Part shown: positions 9,024 through 17,290 of the stretch, piece by piece
How positions within the stretch are numbered: the stretch's first letter is position 1
How the letters are laid out: every line of letters starts with the position of its first letter
Source of the DNA: Acidobacterium sp.
GTDB taxonomy: Bacteria > Acidobacteriota > Terriglobia > Terriglobales > Acidobacteriaceae
Assembly: GCA_003166955.1 (NCBI GenBank)
Contig: PMUI01000058.1
Coordinates: forward strand, 24,970 to 88,969
Direction of reading: 5' to 3'
DNA length: 64,000 nt
The notes under the pieces: generated by a model
Told to the model about the DNA's origin: nothing
What the model saw: only the letters and a program-made list of their open reading frames with translations
The model's database searches: none
Translations under genes and position numbers: made by a program

Positions 9024-9449
9024 CTACTTCTTCGGAGCACTCTCCGCCGGCTGCGTCACGATGCTCACATTCGTGATGCCCGACTGCTTCACCGCGTCCA
9101 TCAGCGTGGCAAACGCGCCAAACGGCACCTTCTCGTCAGCGCGCAGATAAATCACCTGATGCGCCGTGTCCGAGCTCTGCGCCCGCAAGATATTCGGCAA
9201 ATCGTTCAGGTTTACCAGCTTGTCATTCAGAAAAACCTGCTGATCCTTGTCGATCGTCAGCACCGTCCGCAGTTCGGTGATTTCGCGCACCGTCTTCGTC
9301 TTCGGCACGTTCACCTGAATGCCCGACTGCAGCACCGGCGCGGTCAGCATGAAGATCACCAGCAGCACCAACACCACGTCGACGAGCGGCGTGATGTTGA
9401 TCTCGGCCAGCGCCGTTTGCGTGTGCCCGCTTCTACTTGTGAACGCCAC
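9024..9449 (-). CDS. exbD: Biopolymer transport protein ExbD/TolR
   Basis: A 141-residue single-pass inner-membrane protein with a periplasmic C-terminal domain. The hydrophobic helix INITPLVDVVLVLLVIFMLT contains the conserved Asp24 that carries the proton pathway in ExbD/TolR. The start is GTG and the frame overlaps the upstream exbB-like gene by 17 bp, so the two are cotranscribed and probably coupled. Together with ExbB it would energise TonB (for example for the TonB-dependent receptor at 43.6-47.1 kb) or TolA. ExbD and TolR cannot be separated from this sequence alone, and no tonB, tolA or tolB is adjacent. Confidence 0.9.
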   Translation of the reverse strand: MAFTSRSGHTQTALAEINITPLVDVVLVLLVIFMLTAPVLQSGIQVNVPKTKTVREITELRTVLTIDKDQQVFLNDKLVNLNDLPNILRAQSSDTAHQVIYLRADEKVPFGAFATLMDAVKQSGITNVSIVTQPAESAPKK

Positions 9450-10197
9450 GAATGTCTCCGGGGTCCTGATTGGGCCCGAGCGCGGCTTCTTCCATGCTGT
9501 TCAGCAACTCGCGCGCAAAATCATCCATGCGCGCGGCAAAGTCGCGGCAGCTGGCCGTGAACTGGTTGTAGGCAATCACTGCCGGGATCGCGACCAGCAG
9601 TCCGGCCGCTGTTGTGATCAGCGCTTCCGAAACGCCCGGCGCCACCGCGCGCAGCGTCGCCGTGCCTTCGGTGCCCAAACCGTGGAACGCATCCACGATG
9701 CCCATGATGGTTCCAAACAGCCCGATGAACGGCGAGATGGCGCCGATGCTCGCCAGCCACGTCAGCCGCTGCTCCATCGACGTTAACGATTCGCTGGCCG
9801 CCGTCTGTCCCGCACGCTCCAGTGAAGTGATGTTGCGCGGCGGTCCGAAGCCGCCCGTCTGCCGGCGATACGTCTCGTACACTTCATCGAAAACATTCAC
9901 CAGCGGGCTCGGCTTAAACTGCTCGCTCACCGTTGCGATTTCCTGCAGCCGGTTGGCCTTGCGGAAGGCGCGCAGAAAACGCCGGCTCTGCGCGCGCGCG
10001 CGCCGGAAGCTGACCCACTTGCCGAGAATGATCGCCCAGGAAAAAAGGCTCGCCACCAGCAGCACACCGAGCACCGTCATCGCGATCGGTCCGCTGTTCT
10101 GGAGCATTTCCACGATCGCGCTGCCGTTGTTCACCGGAGGGGGCGCGACCGGGTTCGTATCCTGAAAGAGAAGTAACGCGGTAATGAGACTTAACAT
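9433..10197 (-). CDS. exbB: MotA/TolQ/ExbB proton channel family protein
   Basis: A 254-residue inner-membrane protein with an N-terminal helix (GPIAMTVLGVLLVASLFSWA) and two C-terminal helices around LTWLASIGAISPFIGLFGTI and ALITTAAGLLVAIPAVIAYN. That is the three-helix TolQ/ExbB plan with the large cytoplasmic loop between helices 1 and 2. The G-T-x-x-G-I-V-D-A-F signature of the family is present (GTIMGIVDAFHGL). It pairs with the overlapping exbD/tolR gene to make a proton-driven motor. The ATG start is clear. Confidence 0.9.
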   Translation of the reverse strand: MLSLITALLLFQDTNPVAPPPVNNGSAIVEMLQNSGPIAMTVLGVLLVASLFSWAIILGKWVSFRRARAQSRRFLRAFRKANRLQEIATVSEQFKPSPLVNVFDEVYETYRRQTGGFGPPRNITSLERAGQTAASESLTSMEQRLTWLASIGAISPFIGLFGTIMGIVDAFHGLGTEGTATLRAVAPGVSEALITTAAGLLVAIPAVIAYNQFTASCRDFAARMDDFARELLNSMEEAALGPNQDPGDIRGVHK

Positions 10198-10282
10198 TGC
10201 CTGCTTTCACGTTACCAGAAGCAGGAAATGGACGGGGGGTTGCACGGTTAGCCATTTCGGCACCTGTTGCAACAACAAGTTC

Positions 10283-10633
10283 TCAGGCCGCGGCGCGCAG
10301 CAAAGCCCGCAAACTGAACGCTGCGAGCACTAGGCTGACGATCAGATTCACCAGCGGACGAAAGTCAAAGAAGTTGCCGATCAGCCTGCCAAACCACAGA
10401 CAAAATCCCGCCCAAATTAGGCAACCCACCAGGCTGATCCACGCCAGACCGCGATCGCCGGGCCTCGCCGTACGCAGCAAATTGATCGCCGCCAGCATCA
10501 GGATCGCAAACGAAGCGGACAGCGCCCAAAGCAGCGTCATCGGTGTGTTGTGGTACGCCTGAAACGTTCCGAGGCCATGCCCAACAGCGCCGAGTGCGAG
10601 AAGACATCCGAAAATCCTGTCAAGAAGTTTCAT
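10283..10633 (-). CDS. Small integral membrane protein of unknown function
   Basis: A 116-residue protein that is almost entirely four hydrophobic helices (about residues 5-22, 33-52, 65-85 and 92-112). No catalytic motif is visible. It lies 10 bp downstream of the ABC-2 permease gene on the same strand, so it may be the last gene of that exporter operon. No function can be assigned. Confidence 0.65.
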   Translation of the reverse strand: MKLLDRIFGCLLALGAVGHGLGTFQAYHNTPMTLLWALSASFAILMLAAINLLRTARPGDRGLAWISLVGCLIWAGFCLWFGRLIGNFFDFRPLVNLIVSLVLAAFSLRALLRAAA

Positions 10634-10642
10634 GTGATTGGC

Positions 10643-11440
10643 CTACACCTCGATCCTTGAAAACAACCACGCGCTGCTTCCCAGAAAGATCGCCGCCAGC
10701 GCGGCCAGCAGCCCCAGGTCGAGCGCGAAGTTAAACTGCGCGCCGTAGCTGAACTGCCAGTTCCCGATCAGTACGCCGCGCAGTCCGTCGATGCCATACG
10801 TCAGCGGATCGGCGCGCGTGATCCACGAAAAAACGCCCGAATGCCCCTTCAGCGGATACAGCGCCCCCGACAAAAAGAAAATAGGCATGACCAGAAAATT
10901 CATCAGCACCTGGAACCCCTGCATATCTTTGATCGTCGACCCAACGGAAGACCCGAGCGCCGCGAACACAATCGCGATCATCGCGATGAAAATCCCCGCA
11001 ACCGGAAGCGCCAGCCAGTTGTGCTGCGCCGCCGTCCCCACAGCATGCTGGTGCACCGGCCGAAACCCGGCAATCAAGCACACGATCAGCATCAGCAGTC
11101 CCTGCAGGCTCGCCACCGTCGCGCCGCCCAGCGTGCGTCCCAAAATAATGTGCAGGCGCGGCACCGGCGCCACCAGTGTCTCCTTCAGAAAACCAAATTG
11201 CCGGTCCCACAGCATCGCCATGCCCGAAAAAATCGAGCTGAACAGCACCGTCATCCCCACCACTCCCGGCGCCATGAACTGGATGTAATTGCCCGCGCCC
11301 GCCTTCGCGAACACCGGCCCGAACCCGAACCCCAGCGCCAGCAAATACAGCGTGGGCTGCCCCAGCGAAACGACGATCTGCGCCTTCGAGCGAAAATACC
11401 GCTTCAGTTCGCGCAGCCACATGATGTAAATCGCGCCCAT
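10643..11440 (-). CDS. ABC-2 type transporter permease (drug/polysaccharide exporter type)
   Basis: A 265-residue inner-membrane protein with six predicted helices and the ABC-2 signature region near the C-terminus (GALYPLKGHSGVFSWITRADPLTYGIDGLR). This resembles the DrrB/NodJ/CcmB-like permeases that pair with DrrA-type ATPases to export drugs, lipids or polysaccharides. The start lies 9 bp after the stop of the ATPase gene, forming a two-component exporter. The substrate cannot be told from the sequence. Confidence 0.88.
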   Translation of the reverse strand: MGAIYIMWLRELKRYFRSKAQIVVSLGQPTLYLLALGFGFGPVFAKAGAGNYIQFMAPGVVGMTVLFSSIFSGMAMLWDRQFGFLKETLVAPVPRLHIILGRTLGGATVASLQGLLMLIVCLIAGFRPVHQHAVGTAAQHNWLALPVAGIFIAMIAIVFAALGSSVGSTIKDMQGFQVLMNFLVMPIFFLSGALYPLKGHSGVFSWITRADPLTYGIDGLRGVLIGNWQFSYGAQFNFALDLGLLAALAAIFLGSSAWLFSRIEV

Positions 11441-11449
11441 CTGCTCTCC

Positions 11450-12253
11450 TTACCGTTTCTGCTGCCACATCTGCGCGAATCGCCGCAGGTTGTCCGCCGA
11501 GCTCGCGCCCTCGTCGCGCAGCGAAGTTCCCGTCAGCGCCAGAAAAGCCGCCTCCAGCGATTCAGTGTTCGTCTTCGCCTTCAGCTCTGCCGACGTGCCC
11601 ATGGCCACAATCGCCCCGTGATCCATGATCGCGATCCGGTGCGCGACGCGATCCGCTTCATCCATGTAGTGCGTGGTCAGAAAGACCGTCGTCTTCTCCC
11701 TCTCATTGATGGCCTTCACATGCGTCCACAGCTGATTGCGGCTTTGCGGATCGAGCCCCAGCGTCGGCTCATCGAGAAACAGAATCTTCGGCGTGTGCAG
11801 AAACCCGCGCGCAATCTCCAGCCTGCGTTTCATACCTCCGGAAAACGTCTTCACATAATCGCTGCGCCGCTCCCACAGCTCGAACTGCCGCAGCAGCAAC
11901 TCAATGCGCTCCACGCGCACGCGTTTCGCGATGTGGTACAGGACCCCGTGCAGTTCCATGTTCTCGTAAGCAGTCTGCTCACCGTCGAGACTCGGATCCT
12001 GAAACACGATCCCGAACCGTTGGCGCGCCTCCCGCTGCTTCACCCATGGATCGAACCCGTCCAGATGAATGCGTCCCGCGGTCGGCCGCAGCAGCGTCGT
12101 CAGCATTTTGATGGTCGTCGTCTTGCCCGCGCCATTCGGCCCCAGAAACGCGAAGATCTCCCCGGCGTCCACCTGGAACGTGATGTCTTTGACCGCAGTA
12201 AATTCGCCGAACGTCCTGGTCAGGTTCTCAACCCTGATCACACACGCCTCCAT
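11450..12253 (-). CDS. ABC transporter ATP-binding protein (DrrA-like)
   Basis: A 267-residue cytoplasmic ATPase. Walker A is GPNGAGKTT, the Q-loop is IVFQDPSLD, the ABC signature is FSGGMKRRLEIARG, Walker B is ILFLDEPTLGLD, and the switch His is in TTHYMDEADRV. The GLDPQSR motif and short C-terminal extension fit the DrrA/NodI subfamily. It pairs with the permease gene immediately downstream. The ATG at 12253 is preferred over an in-frame TTG 15 bp upstream; neither has a strong ribosome site. Confidence 0.92.
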   Translation of the reverse strand: MEACVIRVENLTRTFGEFTAVKDITFQVDAGEIFAFLGPNGAGKTTTIKMLTTLLRPTAGRIHLDGFDPWVKQREARQRFGIVFQDPSLDGEQTAYENMELHGVLYHIAKRVRVERIELLLRQFELWERRSDYVKTFSGGMKRRLEIARGFLHTPKILFLDEPTLGLDPQSRNQLWTHVKAINEREKTTVFLTTHYMDEADRVAHRIAIMDHGAIVAMGTSAELKAKTNTESLEAAFLALTGTSLRDEGASSADNLRRFAQMWQQKR

Positions 12254-12345
12254 GGCCACGAATTGCAATTGGGAACAGTCTGTCTAGTTTGCCAGAAAGA
12301 ATCACGCGAAAGCTATGAACCTGTCCAGCCCGCGCAGGATCGACG

Positions 12346-12708
12346 TCAGTGCCCGCTCGTCAGCGCCGGCGTCCACGTCACACGATTCCCAGGCTGGATG
12401 TCGATGCGCAGCGAGCCTTCCTGCTTCTGCTTCAGCTCCGGACCCGTCGCCGTGTGACTTTGCCGCGCTGCATCAGTGAACGAGAGACTCAGCGTGTCCG
12501 TGCTCAGCGAGTGGAACCGGTAGTGGTAGCTCGCGCCTGCCGCAATCGTCTGCACTCCGAACGACCCGCCAGGATAATTCACCTCCACCAGCGACACCGG
12601 CGCGTTCTCATGATTCACGATCGTGCACTGAATCCACGGAGAGCGGCACCCGGCGAGCAGAAGCAGTAACCCAAACGTCACGATCAACCGCCCAGACCCA
12701 CGCATCAT
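12346..12708 (-). CDS. Small lipoprotein of unknown function
   Basis: A 120-residue protein with a lipoprotein signal peptide (GRLIVTFGLLLLLAGC), the lipobox LAGC placing the lipidated Cys at residue 21. The mature part is beta-rich (CTIVNHENAPVSLVEVNYPG and following), without a motif I can name. It lies upstream of the ABC exporter genes on the same strand with a ~90 bp gap, so cotranscription is possible but not shown. Confidence 0.7.
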   Translation of the reverse strand: MMRGSGRLIVTFGLLLLLAGCRSPWIQCTIVNHENAPVSLVEVNYPGGSFGVQTIAAGASYHYRFHSLSTDTLSLSFTDAARQSHTATGPELKQKQEGSLRIDIQPGNRVTWTPALTSGH

Positions 12709-12725
12709 CGCTGCTCAGACTACCA

Positions 12726-13031
12726 TCAACGGCTCCGCTTCGAGCCGTCCTTCCAGGGGGTCATCACTTTGTAGCAGGGAACTGCCGTTGCGTTCGCTTT
12801 GCTCGCGTGCAGCAGCTTGCGCCGGACCAGCCAGCGCACCGCTGCCTGTGCCGAGCTCTTCGAAACGCCCACCGACTCGGCCATCTCCTGAAAACTCACC
12901 TTCACGTCCTTGCCGGTGCGCGCATGCGCCGCAGCCAACCACAAATACACCAGAAAACTCACCGGGCGCCGGTCATGTCCGACCAGGTCCCGCATCAGCA
13001 CATCGGTGATGTAGTCGTCGAGCGCTGGCAT
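12726..13031 (-). CDS. Small helix-turn-helix protein
   Basis: A 101-residue cytoplasmic protein starting MPALDDYITDVL. The central KVSFQEMAESVGVSKSSAQAAVRWL reads as a helix-turn-helix (recognition part VSKSSAQAAVRWLVRR) followed by a short wing. It is a probable DNA-binding protein of the kind annotated as a generic HTH-domain protein. A start 30 bp upstream is possible. It is divergent from the VOC gene, whose promoter it could control; this is a guess from position. Confidence 0.65.
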   Translation of the reverse strand: MPALDDYITDVLMRDLVGHDRRPVSFLVYLWLAAAHARTGKDVKVSFQEMAESVGVSKSSAQAAVRWLVRRKLLHASKANATAVPCYKVMTPWKDGSKRSR

Positions 13032-13120
13032 CGCTATATCAACCGGTACTATAGCAGGCACTGGACGATTGCGCCCCTCCGCGCTCGCGGTTATGCTCCA
13101 AAAACTGAGGAGAGAGAAAC

Positions 13121-13486
13121 ATGATCAAAGGAATCAAATTCGTCGGCGTCCCCGTCACCGACCAGGACAAAGCTCTGAAATTCTGGACCGAGGCTGTCGG
13201 CATGATCGTCGCCACCGATCAGCCCTTCAACGAAAAGCAGCGCTGGATCGAGCTGAAGATCCCCGGCGCCGACACCGGCATCGCGCCCTTCACGCCCGAA
13301 GGCCACGAAGATCGCATCGGCCAGTTCCAGTCCATTTCGTTTTGGTGCGACGACGTCTTCGCCACCGCCGCGGTCATGAAGCAGAAGGGGGTCGTCTTCG
13401 CGCAGGATCCAAAGAAAGAGCAGTGGGGCACGTCCGCGATCTTCAAGGACCCTGACGGCAACCTCTACGTGCTCTCGAGCAGGTGA
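13121..13486 (+). CDS. VOC-family (glyoxalase/bleomycin-resistance-like) protein
   Basis: A 121-residue vicinal-oxygen-chelate protein: an N-terminal IKFVGVPVTDQDKALKFWTE unit typical of the first beta-alpha-beta-beta-beta module, and a C-terminal GTSAIFKDPDGNLYVLSSR unit. The metal-ligand pattern is incomplete to the eye: the first position is Val rather than His, so catalytic activity is uncertain. GGAGAGAG lies just before the ATG. No partner genes point to a substrate. Confidence 0.85.
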   Translation: MIKGIKFVGVPVTDQDKALKFWTEAVGMIVATDQPFNEKQRWIELKIPGADTGIAPFTPEGHEDRIGQFQSISFWCDDVFATAAVMKQKGVVFAQDPKKEQWGTSAIFKDPDGNLYVLSSR

Positions 13487-13492
13487 GGGAAC

Positions 13493-14296
13493 TCAGACGA
13501 TCATCGGCTTGCGTTCAAGCGCCCGTGCCGTCAGCACTACGCCGGTCTCCCGCGTATGCAGCGTGATCGGAAACGCCAGCACATTCCACACCCAGCGATC
13601 CCCCTTGCTGGGCAGGTTCAGCACGCCGCGAAACGTCCGGTCGATATAAGTCTCGCGCGTCTCGGCCACGGTGCTCAAAATGTCAGCCCAGTCGACGGCC
13701 AGCTCCGGCATTTCCTCGAACATGTTGCGCCCCGGGAACCAGTCCCTCGGCTTCTCCAGCACGCGGGCGCATGTCTCGTTCACGTAGTGCCACGTCCCGT
13801 CGCCATCGAGGATCTCCAGCACCACGTCATCGCCCATCGCCATGTTGATCCGCGAATAGAAGAAGTCGCGCGCGTCGACCACCACCGGCTTGCCCCGCCG
13901 CTTCGCCTCAAACGACCGCAGCGCCGTCACCAGATCGTCGATGGAACTGTAGCCCTTCAGCAGGTGCATATCCTCGACGCCGCCAAACCGCCGCTCCAGG
14001 GTCGCCGACAAAATAATGATGGGCACCTGCGGATGCCGCGCACGCAAATGCGTCGCAACGTCCGTTCCGAACTTGCCCGCGCCCAGGTGATAGTCGAGCA
14101 CCGCAATGTCGATCTCATCCAGCATCTGCTCGGCTTCTTCCACCGTGCTTGCCGTCTCGGTGACGTACCCGTACTTCCTCAGGATCGTCGACCGCAGCAG
14201 CAAATTGTCCGGATGATCGTCGAGCAGGAGCACCCGAATCGGTGCGCTGGGGGCTTGCACAAGCGTCAGCGATGAATCCTGATCGTTCGTTGACAT
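13493..14296 (-). CDS. Response regulator receiver protein with C-terminal PAS domain
   Basis: A 267-residue protein with a receiver domain at residues about 18-135 (VLLLDDHPDN acidic pair, phospho-acceptor Asp in IAVLDYHLG, switch Ser in IIILSATLE, Lys in LLKGYSS). A PAS-like domain follows at about 155-260 (VVLEILDGDGTWHYVNETC, FPGRNMFEEMPE, RDWFPG-type turns). No DNA-binding, kinase or cyclic-di-GMP output domain follows, so signalling is probably by protein contact. The ATG at 14296 is preferred because upstream in-frame sequence is arginine-rich noise. No histidine kinase is adjacent. Confidence 0.8.
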   Translation of the reverse strand: MSTNDQDSSLTLVQAPSAPIRVLLLDDHPDNLLLRSTILRKYGYVTETASTVEEAEQMLDEIDIAVLDYHLGAGKFGTDVATHLRARHPQVPIIILSATLERRFGGVEDMHLLKGYSSIDDLVTALRSFEAKRRGKPVVVDARDFFYSRINMAMGDDVVLEILDGDGTWHYVNETCARVLEKPRDWFPGRNMFEEMPELAVDWADILSTVAETRETYIDRTFRGVLNLPSKGDRWVWNVLAFPITLHTRETGVVLTARALERKPMIV

Positions 14297-14369
14297 AAGC
14301 TTTCTTTGATGCAATAGACGGCGGGACCGCTGTGTCCGACGCAGGGAATTTTCGCCTGTTTTGTCTACT

Positions 14370-15374
14370 TTACTCTTCGCGTTTCGGTTTGCGTTGGAAT
14401 TGTCGCAGCAATTCGGGCAGCCGGCTGAACAACGCCGTCGCCCGCAGCCACTGCTTGTGGTCGAACGCCGGCGATCCGGCCAGCATCGACCCCGACGGAA
14501 TGTCCCCGTGCAGCCCCGCCTGCGCAATCGCAATCACGTTATCGCCGATGTTACAGTGCCCCGCCACCCCCACCTGACCCGCCAAAATCACGCTTTTGCC
14601 CACATGCGTCGACCCGGCCAGGCCCACCTGCGCGCACAGCAGCGTGTTCTCGCCCACCGACGAGCCGTGCCCCACCTGCACCAGGTTATCCACCTTCACG
14701 CCGTCGCCGATCCGCGTTGCGCCCACGCTGGCGCGGTCGATACAGGCATTGGTCTGCACCTCCACCCGATCCCCCAGAATCGTCGGCCCCGACTGCGGAA
14801 TCTTGTGCCACCGCCCGTGCTCGTCCTTGGCAAAACCGAACCCGTCCGACCCCACCACGGCGCCGTTCTGCAGAACCACATCGTCGCCCAGGCGGCAGTT
14901 CTCGCGCACCACCGCATGCGCATGCGCAAAGAATCGATCCCCGATCTGCACCCCCGGATAGATCACCACATGCGGCAGAATCGTCGCATCGTTGCCAATA
15001 ACCACGTTCTCCGCAATCACGGCATAAGCGGCGATCCGCGGATTGGCCCCGACCTTCGCGCTCTTGTGAATCACCGCCGTCGGGTGAACCCCCGCAGGCC
15101 ACGCCGGTGGCTGATAGAAAATATCGACCGCGCGCGCAAAGGCCAGATACGGATTCTTCAAACGCAAAGTGACCGCAGGAACCTCGGGAAAATCCGGCGT
15201 GACCAGAATCGCCCCCGCCCGCGTCGTCTTCGCCTGGGCCGCATACTTCGGGTTGGCGACGAATGTTATCTCGCCCGGACCGGCCTCTTCGATTCCCGCA
15301 ACCCCGGTGATCTCCACGTCAGGGTCGCCGCGCAGCTCGGCCTCCAGCGCGCGCGCCAACTCGGCAACTTGCAT
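14370..15374 (-). CDS. lpxD: UDP-3-O-acylglucosamine N-acyltransferase LpxD
   Basis: A 334-residue cytoplasmic enzyme that transfers a 3-hydroxyacyl chain from ACP to the 2-amino group of UDP-3-O-acyl-GlcN, the third step of lipid A synthesis. An N-terminal uridine-binding domain (to about residue 100, including AGAILVTPDFP) precedes a left-handed beta-helix of hexapeptide repeats (IGDGVKVDNLVQVGHGSSVG, where the conserved His is visible). Normal length. It is not in the usual lpx/fab cluster here; its neighbours are a Rec-PAS protein and a hypothetical. Its presence supports a lipid A-bearing outer membrane. Confidence 0.93.
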   Translation of the reverse strand: MQVAELARALEAELRGDPDVEITGVAGIEEAGPGEITFVANPKYAAQAKTTRAGAILVTPDFPEVPAVTLRLKNPYLAFARAVDIFYQPPAWPAGVHPTAVIHKSAKVGANPRIAAYAVIAENVVIGNDATILPHVVIYPGVQIGDRFFAHAHAVVRENCRLGDDVVLQNGAVVGSDGFGFAKDEHGRWHKIPQSGPTILGDRVEVQTNACIDRASVGATRIGDGVKVDNLVQVGHGSSVGENTLLCAQVGLAGSTHVGKSVILAGQVGVAGHCNIGDNVIAIAQAGLHGDIPSGSMLAGSPAFDHKQWLRATALFSRLPELLRQFQRKPKREE

Positions 15375-15435
15375 GCTGCGATTGTAAATCTCCGCAAAAC
15401 CAGGCGGTTCGCACCTAACTGCTTACCCCCTGCGT

Positions 15436-15882
15436 TTGGAAAACGTCCAACCCTGTGGCATCATCATTGCCAGAGCAACTTTGACGATCCCACGCCCCCG
15501 TACATTCCGTCAGAAGCAGCGAGGCCTGCGCACCCTCGCGTTCGGGCTCGCGATCCTGGGGCTGTGTATCTTCGCGTGGGGACTCAAGTACAAGCTCTCG
15601 CTCTACGATCCGCCGCACGCGGTCTCGCACCATATTCCCGCAGCCAAGCTGCTCACCGGCAAGGATCGCAATGCCCCCCCGCAGATAGCTGCCCCGCGCG
15701 CCGCTACTTCCGCGGTCCCGCTGGCCCTCAGCACCCTGGCGCTCGCCTTCGCAACCTTCATCGCTGCCAGATTTTCGCCCGGCTTCGGCCGCTCGCCCCT
15801 CGGTTCATCCCGGGTTCGAATCGCGCCAGCCTGCGTCCGCTGCGCCCCAGCCTTCATTCGCCCCCCTCCGCGCGTCCGCTAA
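15436..15882 (+). CDS. Hypothetical single-pass membrane protein
   Basis: A 148-residue frame beginning at TTG (a second TTG at 15481 is also possible; no ATG is available near the N-terminus). Residues about 32-50 (LRTLAFGLAILGLCIFAWGL) form a transmembrane segment, followed by KYKLSLYDPPHAVSHHIPAAK and a proline/alanine-rich tail with a second hydrophobic stretch. It is divergent from lpxD. No family with known function is recognised, and the arginine-rich C-terminus is atypical. Confidence 0.5.
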   Translation: MENVQPCGIIIARATLTIPRPRTFRQKQRGLRTLAFGLAILGLCIFAWGLKYKLSLYDPPHAVSHHIPAAKLLTGKDRNAPPQIAAPRAATSAVPLALSTLALAFATFIAARFSPGFGRSPLGSSRVRIAPACVRCAPAFIRPPPRVR

Positions 15883-16006
15883 TCGTCATCTAATTAGGCG
15901 TCAGCCGCCCTGCGCTCCTTCTCGTTGAGCGCGGCGAGCGCCATCTCTGCATTCCGGCCATTTTGCTTTCGGGCCAGGGCCCAATCCCAGGAAGGTCTCC
16001 CAGGAT

Positions 16007-17290
16007 ATGCGCAAGCGTTTATGGATCGTCATCTCTGTCCTTGTCGTCGCCCTCGCCGTTGTTATTGTGACGTGGCGGGGCCATCGCCGCAGCGCGACCG
16101 TTGAAGCCGCGCCTGGACCGCCCGCCGCGCAGGTGGCTATCGTCCAACGCGGCAACATCGACCAGGTCCTCTCCCTCGCCGGACAGTTCCAGCCCTGGCA
16201 GACCGTCGACGTCCACCCCAAGGTCTCCGGCTTCATCCGCCATATCTACGTCGACATCGGCGACCGCGTGCGCCAGGGGCAGACCCTCGCCGTCCTCGAA
16301 GTCCCCGAGCTGAAAGCGCAGCTCTCCGGCACCGTCTCTGAGGTCGCCCGCAGCAGCGACGAAATTGTCCGAGCGCAGCATGAAGTCAAGCGCGCCGAGT
16401 CGACCCACTCAGCCCTGCACGCCGACTACGACCGCCTCCTCCAGACGTCACAGGCGCAGCCCGGCCTGGTCGCGCAGCAGGAACTCGACGACGCGCAGGC
16501 GAAAGACCTCTCCTCCGCCGCCGAAGTCGACGCGGCCAAAGCAGCCCTCGCCTCCGCGCAGCAGGGAATGGAAGTCTCCAAAGCCGACAACGAGCGGGTG
16601 AGCGCCATCGAGGATTACACGAATGTCGTCGCGCCCCTCGACGGCGTCATCATCTGGCGCTATGCCGATACCGGCGCGCTCATTCAGTCCGGCGTCAGCT
16701 CCAACAACCAGGACCTGCCCATCGTCAAGCTTGCGCAGAGCGGCGTCATGCGCCTGCGTCTGCCCGTTCCCGAGTCGTATGTCCGCTACGTGCATCTCGG
16801 CGACACTGTCCAGGTCCGCGTCGATTCGCTGGGCCGCTCCTTCAACGGCACCGTCGAGCGCTTTACCCGCGAGCTCAACTTCGAAACCCGCACCATGGAA
16901 ACCGAAGTCGATGTCGACAACAAGGACCTCACCATCGATTCCGGTATGTATGCCAATGCGCTGCTGCGCCTCAACCACGCCGACAATGTGCTCACCATTC
17001 CCGTCGGAGCCATCGTCCTGCATGGCAACCAGAACCAGGTCTACGTTCTCGACAGCGACGGCCGCGTCCACATTCGCAGCGTCCAGATCGGCATTCGCGG
17101 CAACCAGCTCGCCGAAATTCAAAGCGGCCTCAGTCCAGGCGACCGCGTCATCCTCGCCGCGCAGGCCAAATACGCCGAGAATGAAGCCGTCACACCGGTT
17201 GTCGAGAAGTCGCCCGCGTCAGAGACCGCCCCACAATCCGGCGGCATGATCGACATGAACGCGGAGTCAGCCGGCGGAGGCGCACAGTAA
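16007..17290 (+). CDS. RND efflux periplasmic adaptor subunit (MFP/HlyD family)
   Basis: A 427-residue membrane fusion protein anchored by an N-terminal helix (LWIVISVLVVALAVVIVTW). The barrel-sandwich (lipoyl-like) half motif VHPKVSGFIRHIYVDIGDRV is at about residues 65-85. A coiled-coil hairpin covers about 105-195, the second lipoyl half is VVAPLDGVIIWRYADTGAL, and beta-barrel and membrane-proximal domains follow. It is the first gene of a three-gene operon: the next gene starts directly after its stop. It would bridge the RND pump and the TolC-like channel. Confidence 0.92.
   Translation: MRKRLWIVISVLVVALAVVIVTWRGHRRSATVEAAPGPPAAQVAIVQRGNIDQVLSLAGQFQPWQTVDVHPKVSGFIRHIYVDIGDRVRQGQTLAVLEVPELKAQLSGTVSEVARSSDEIVRAQHEVKRAESTHSALHADYDRLLQTSQAQPGLVAQQELDDAQAKDLSSAAEVDAAKAALASAQQGMEVSKADNERVSAIEDYTNVVAPLDGVIIWRYADTGALIQSGVSSNNQDLPIVKLAQSGVMRLRLPVPESYVRYVHLGDTVQVRVDSLGRSFNGTVERFTRELNFETRTMETEVDVDNKDLTIDSGMYANALLRLNHADNVLTIPVGAIVLHGNQNQVYVLDSDGRVHIRSVQIGIRGNQLAEIQSGLSPGDRVILAAQAKYAENEAVTPVVEKSPASETAPQSGGMIDMNAESAGGGAQ

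Noticed and set aside
10841..12457. 538-codon plus-strand frame opposite the ABC transporter genes
   Set aside because: Arg/His/Gln/Pro-rich antisense translation of two clearly recognisable ABC genes; an artefact of high GC at third positions.
15812..15821. GGTTCGAATC, identical to a tRNA T-loop core
   Set aside because: No acceptor, D or anticodon stem can be formed with the preceding 75 bp, and the site is inside a plausible reading frame.
14361..15893. 510-codon plus-strand frame opposite lpxD
   Set aside because: Antisense to lpxD, composition Arg/His/Pro-rich, no recognisable domain.
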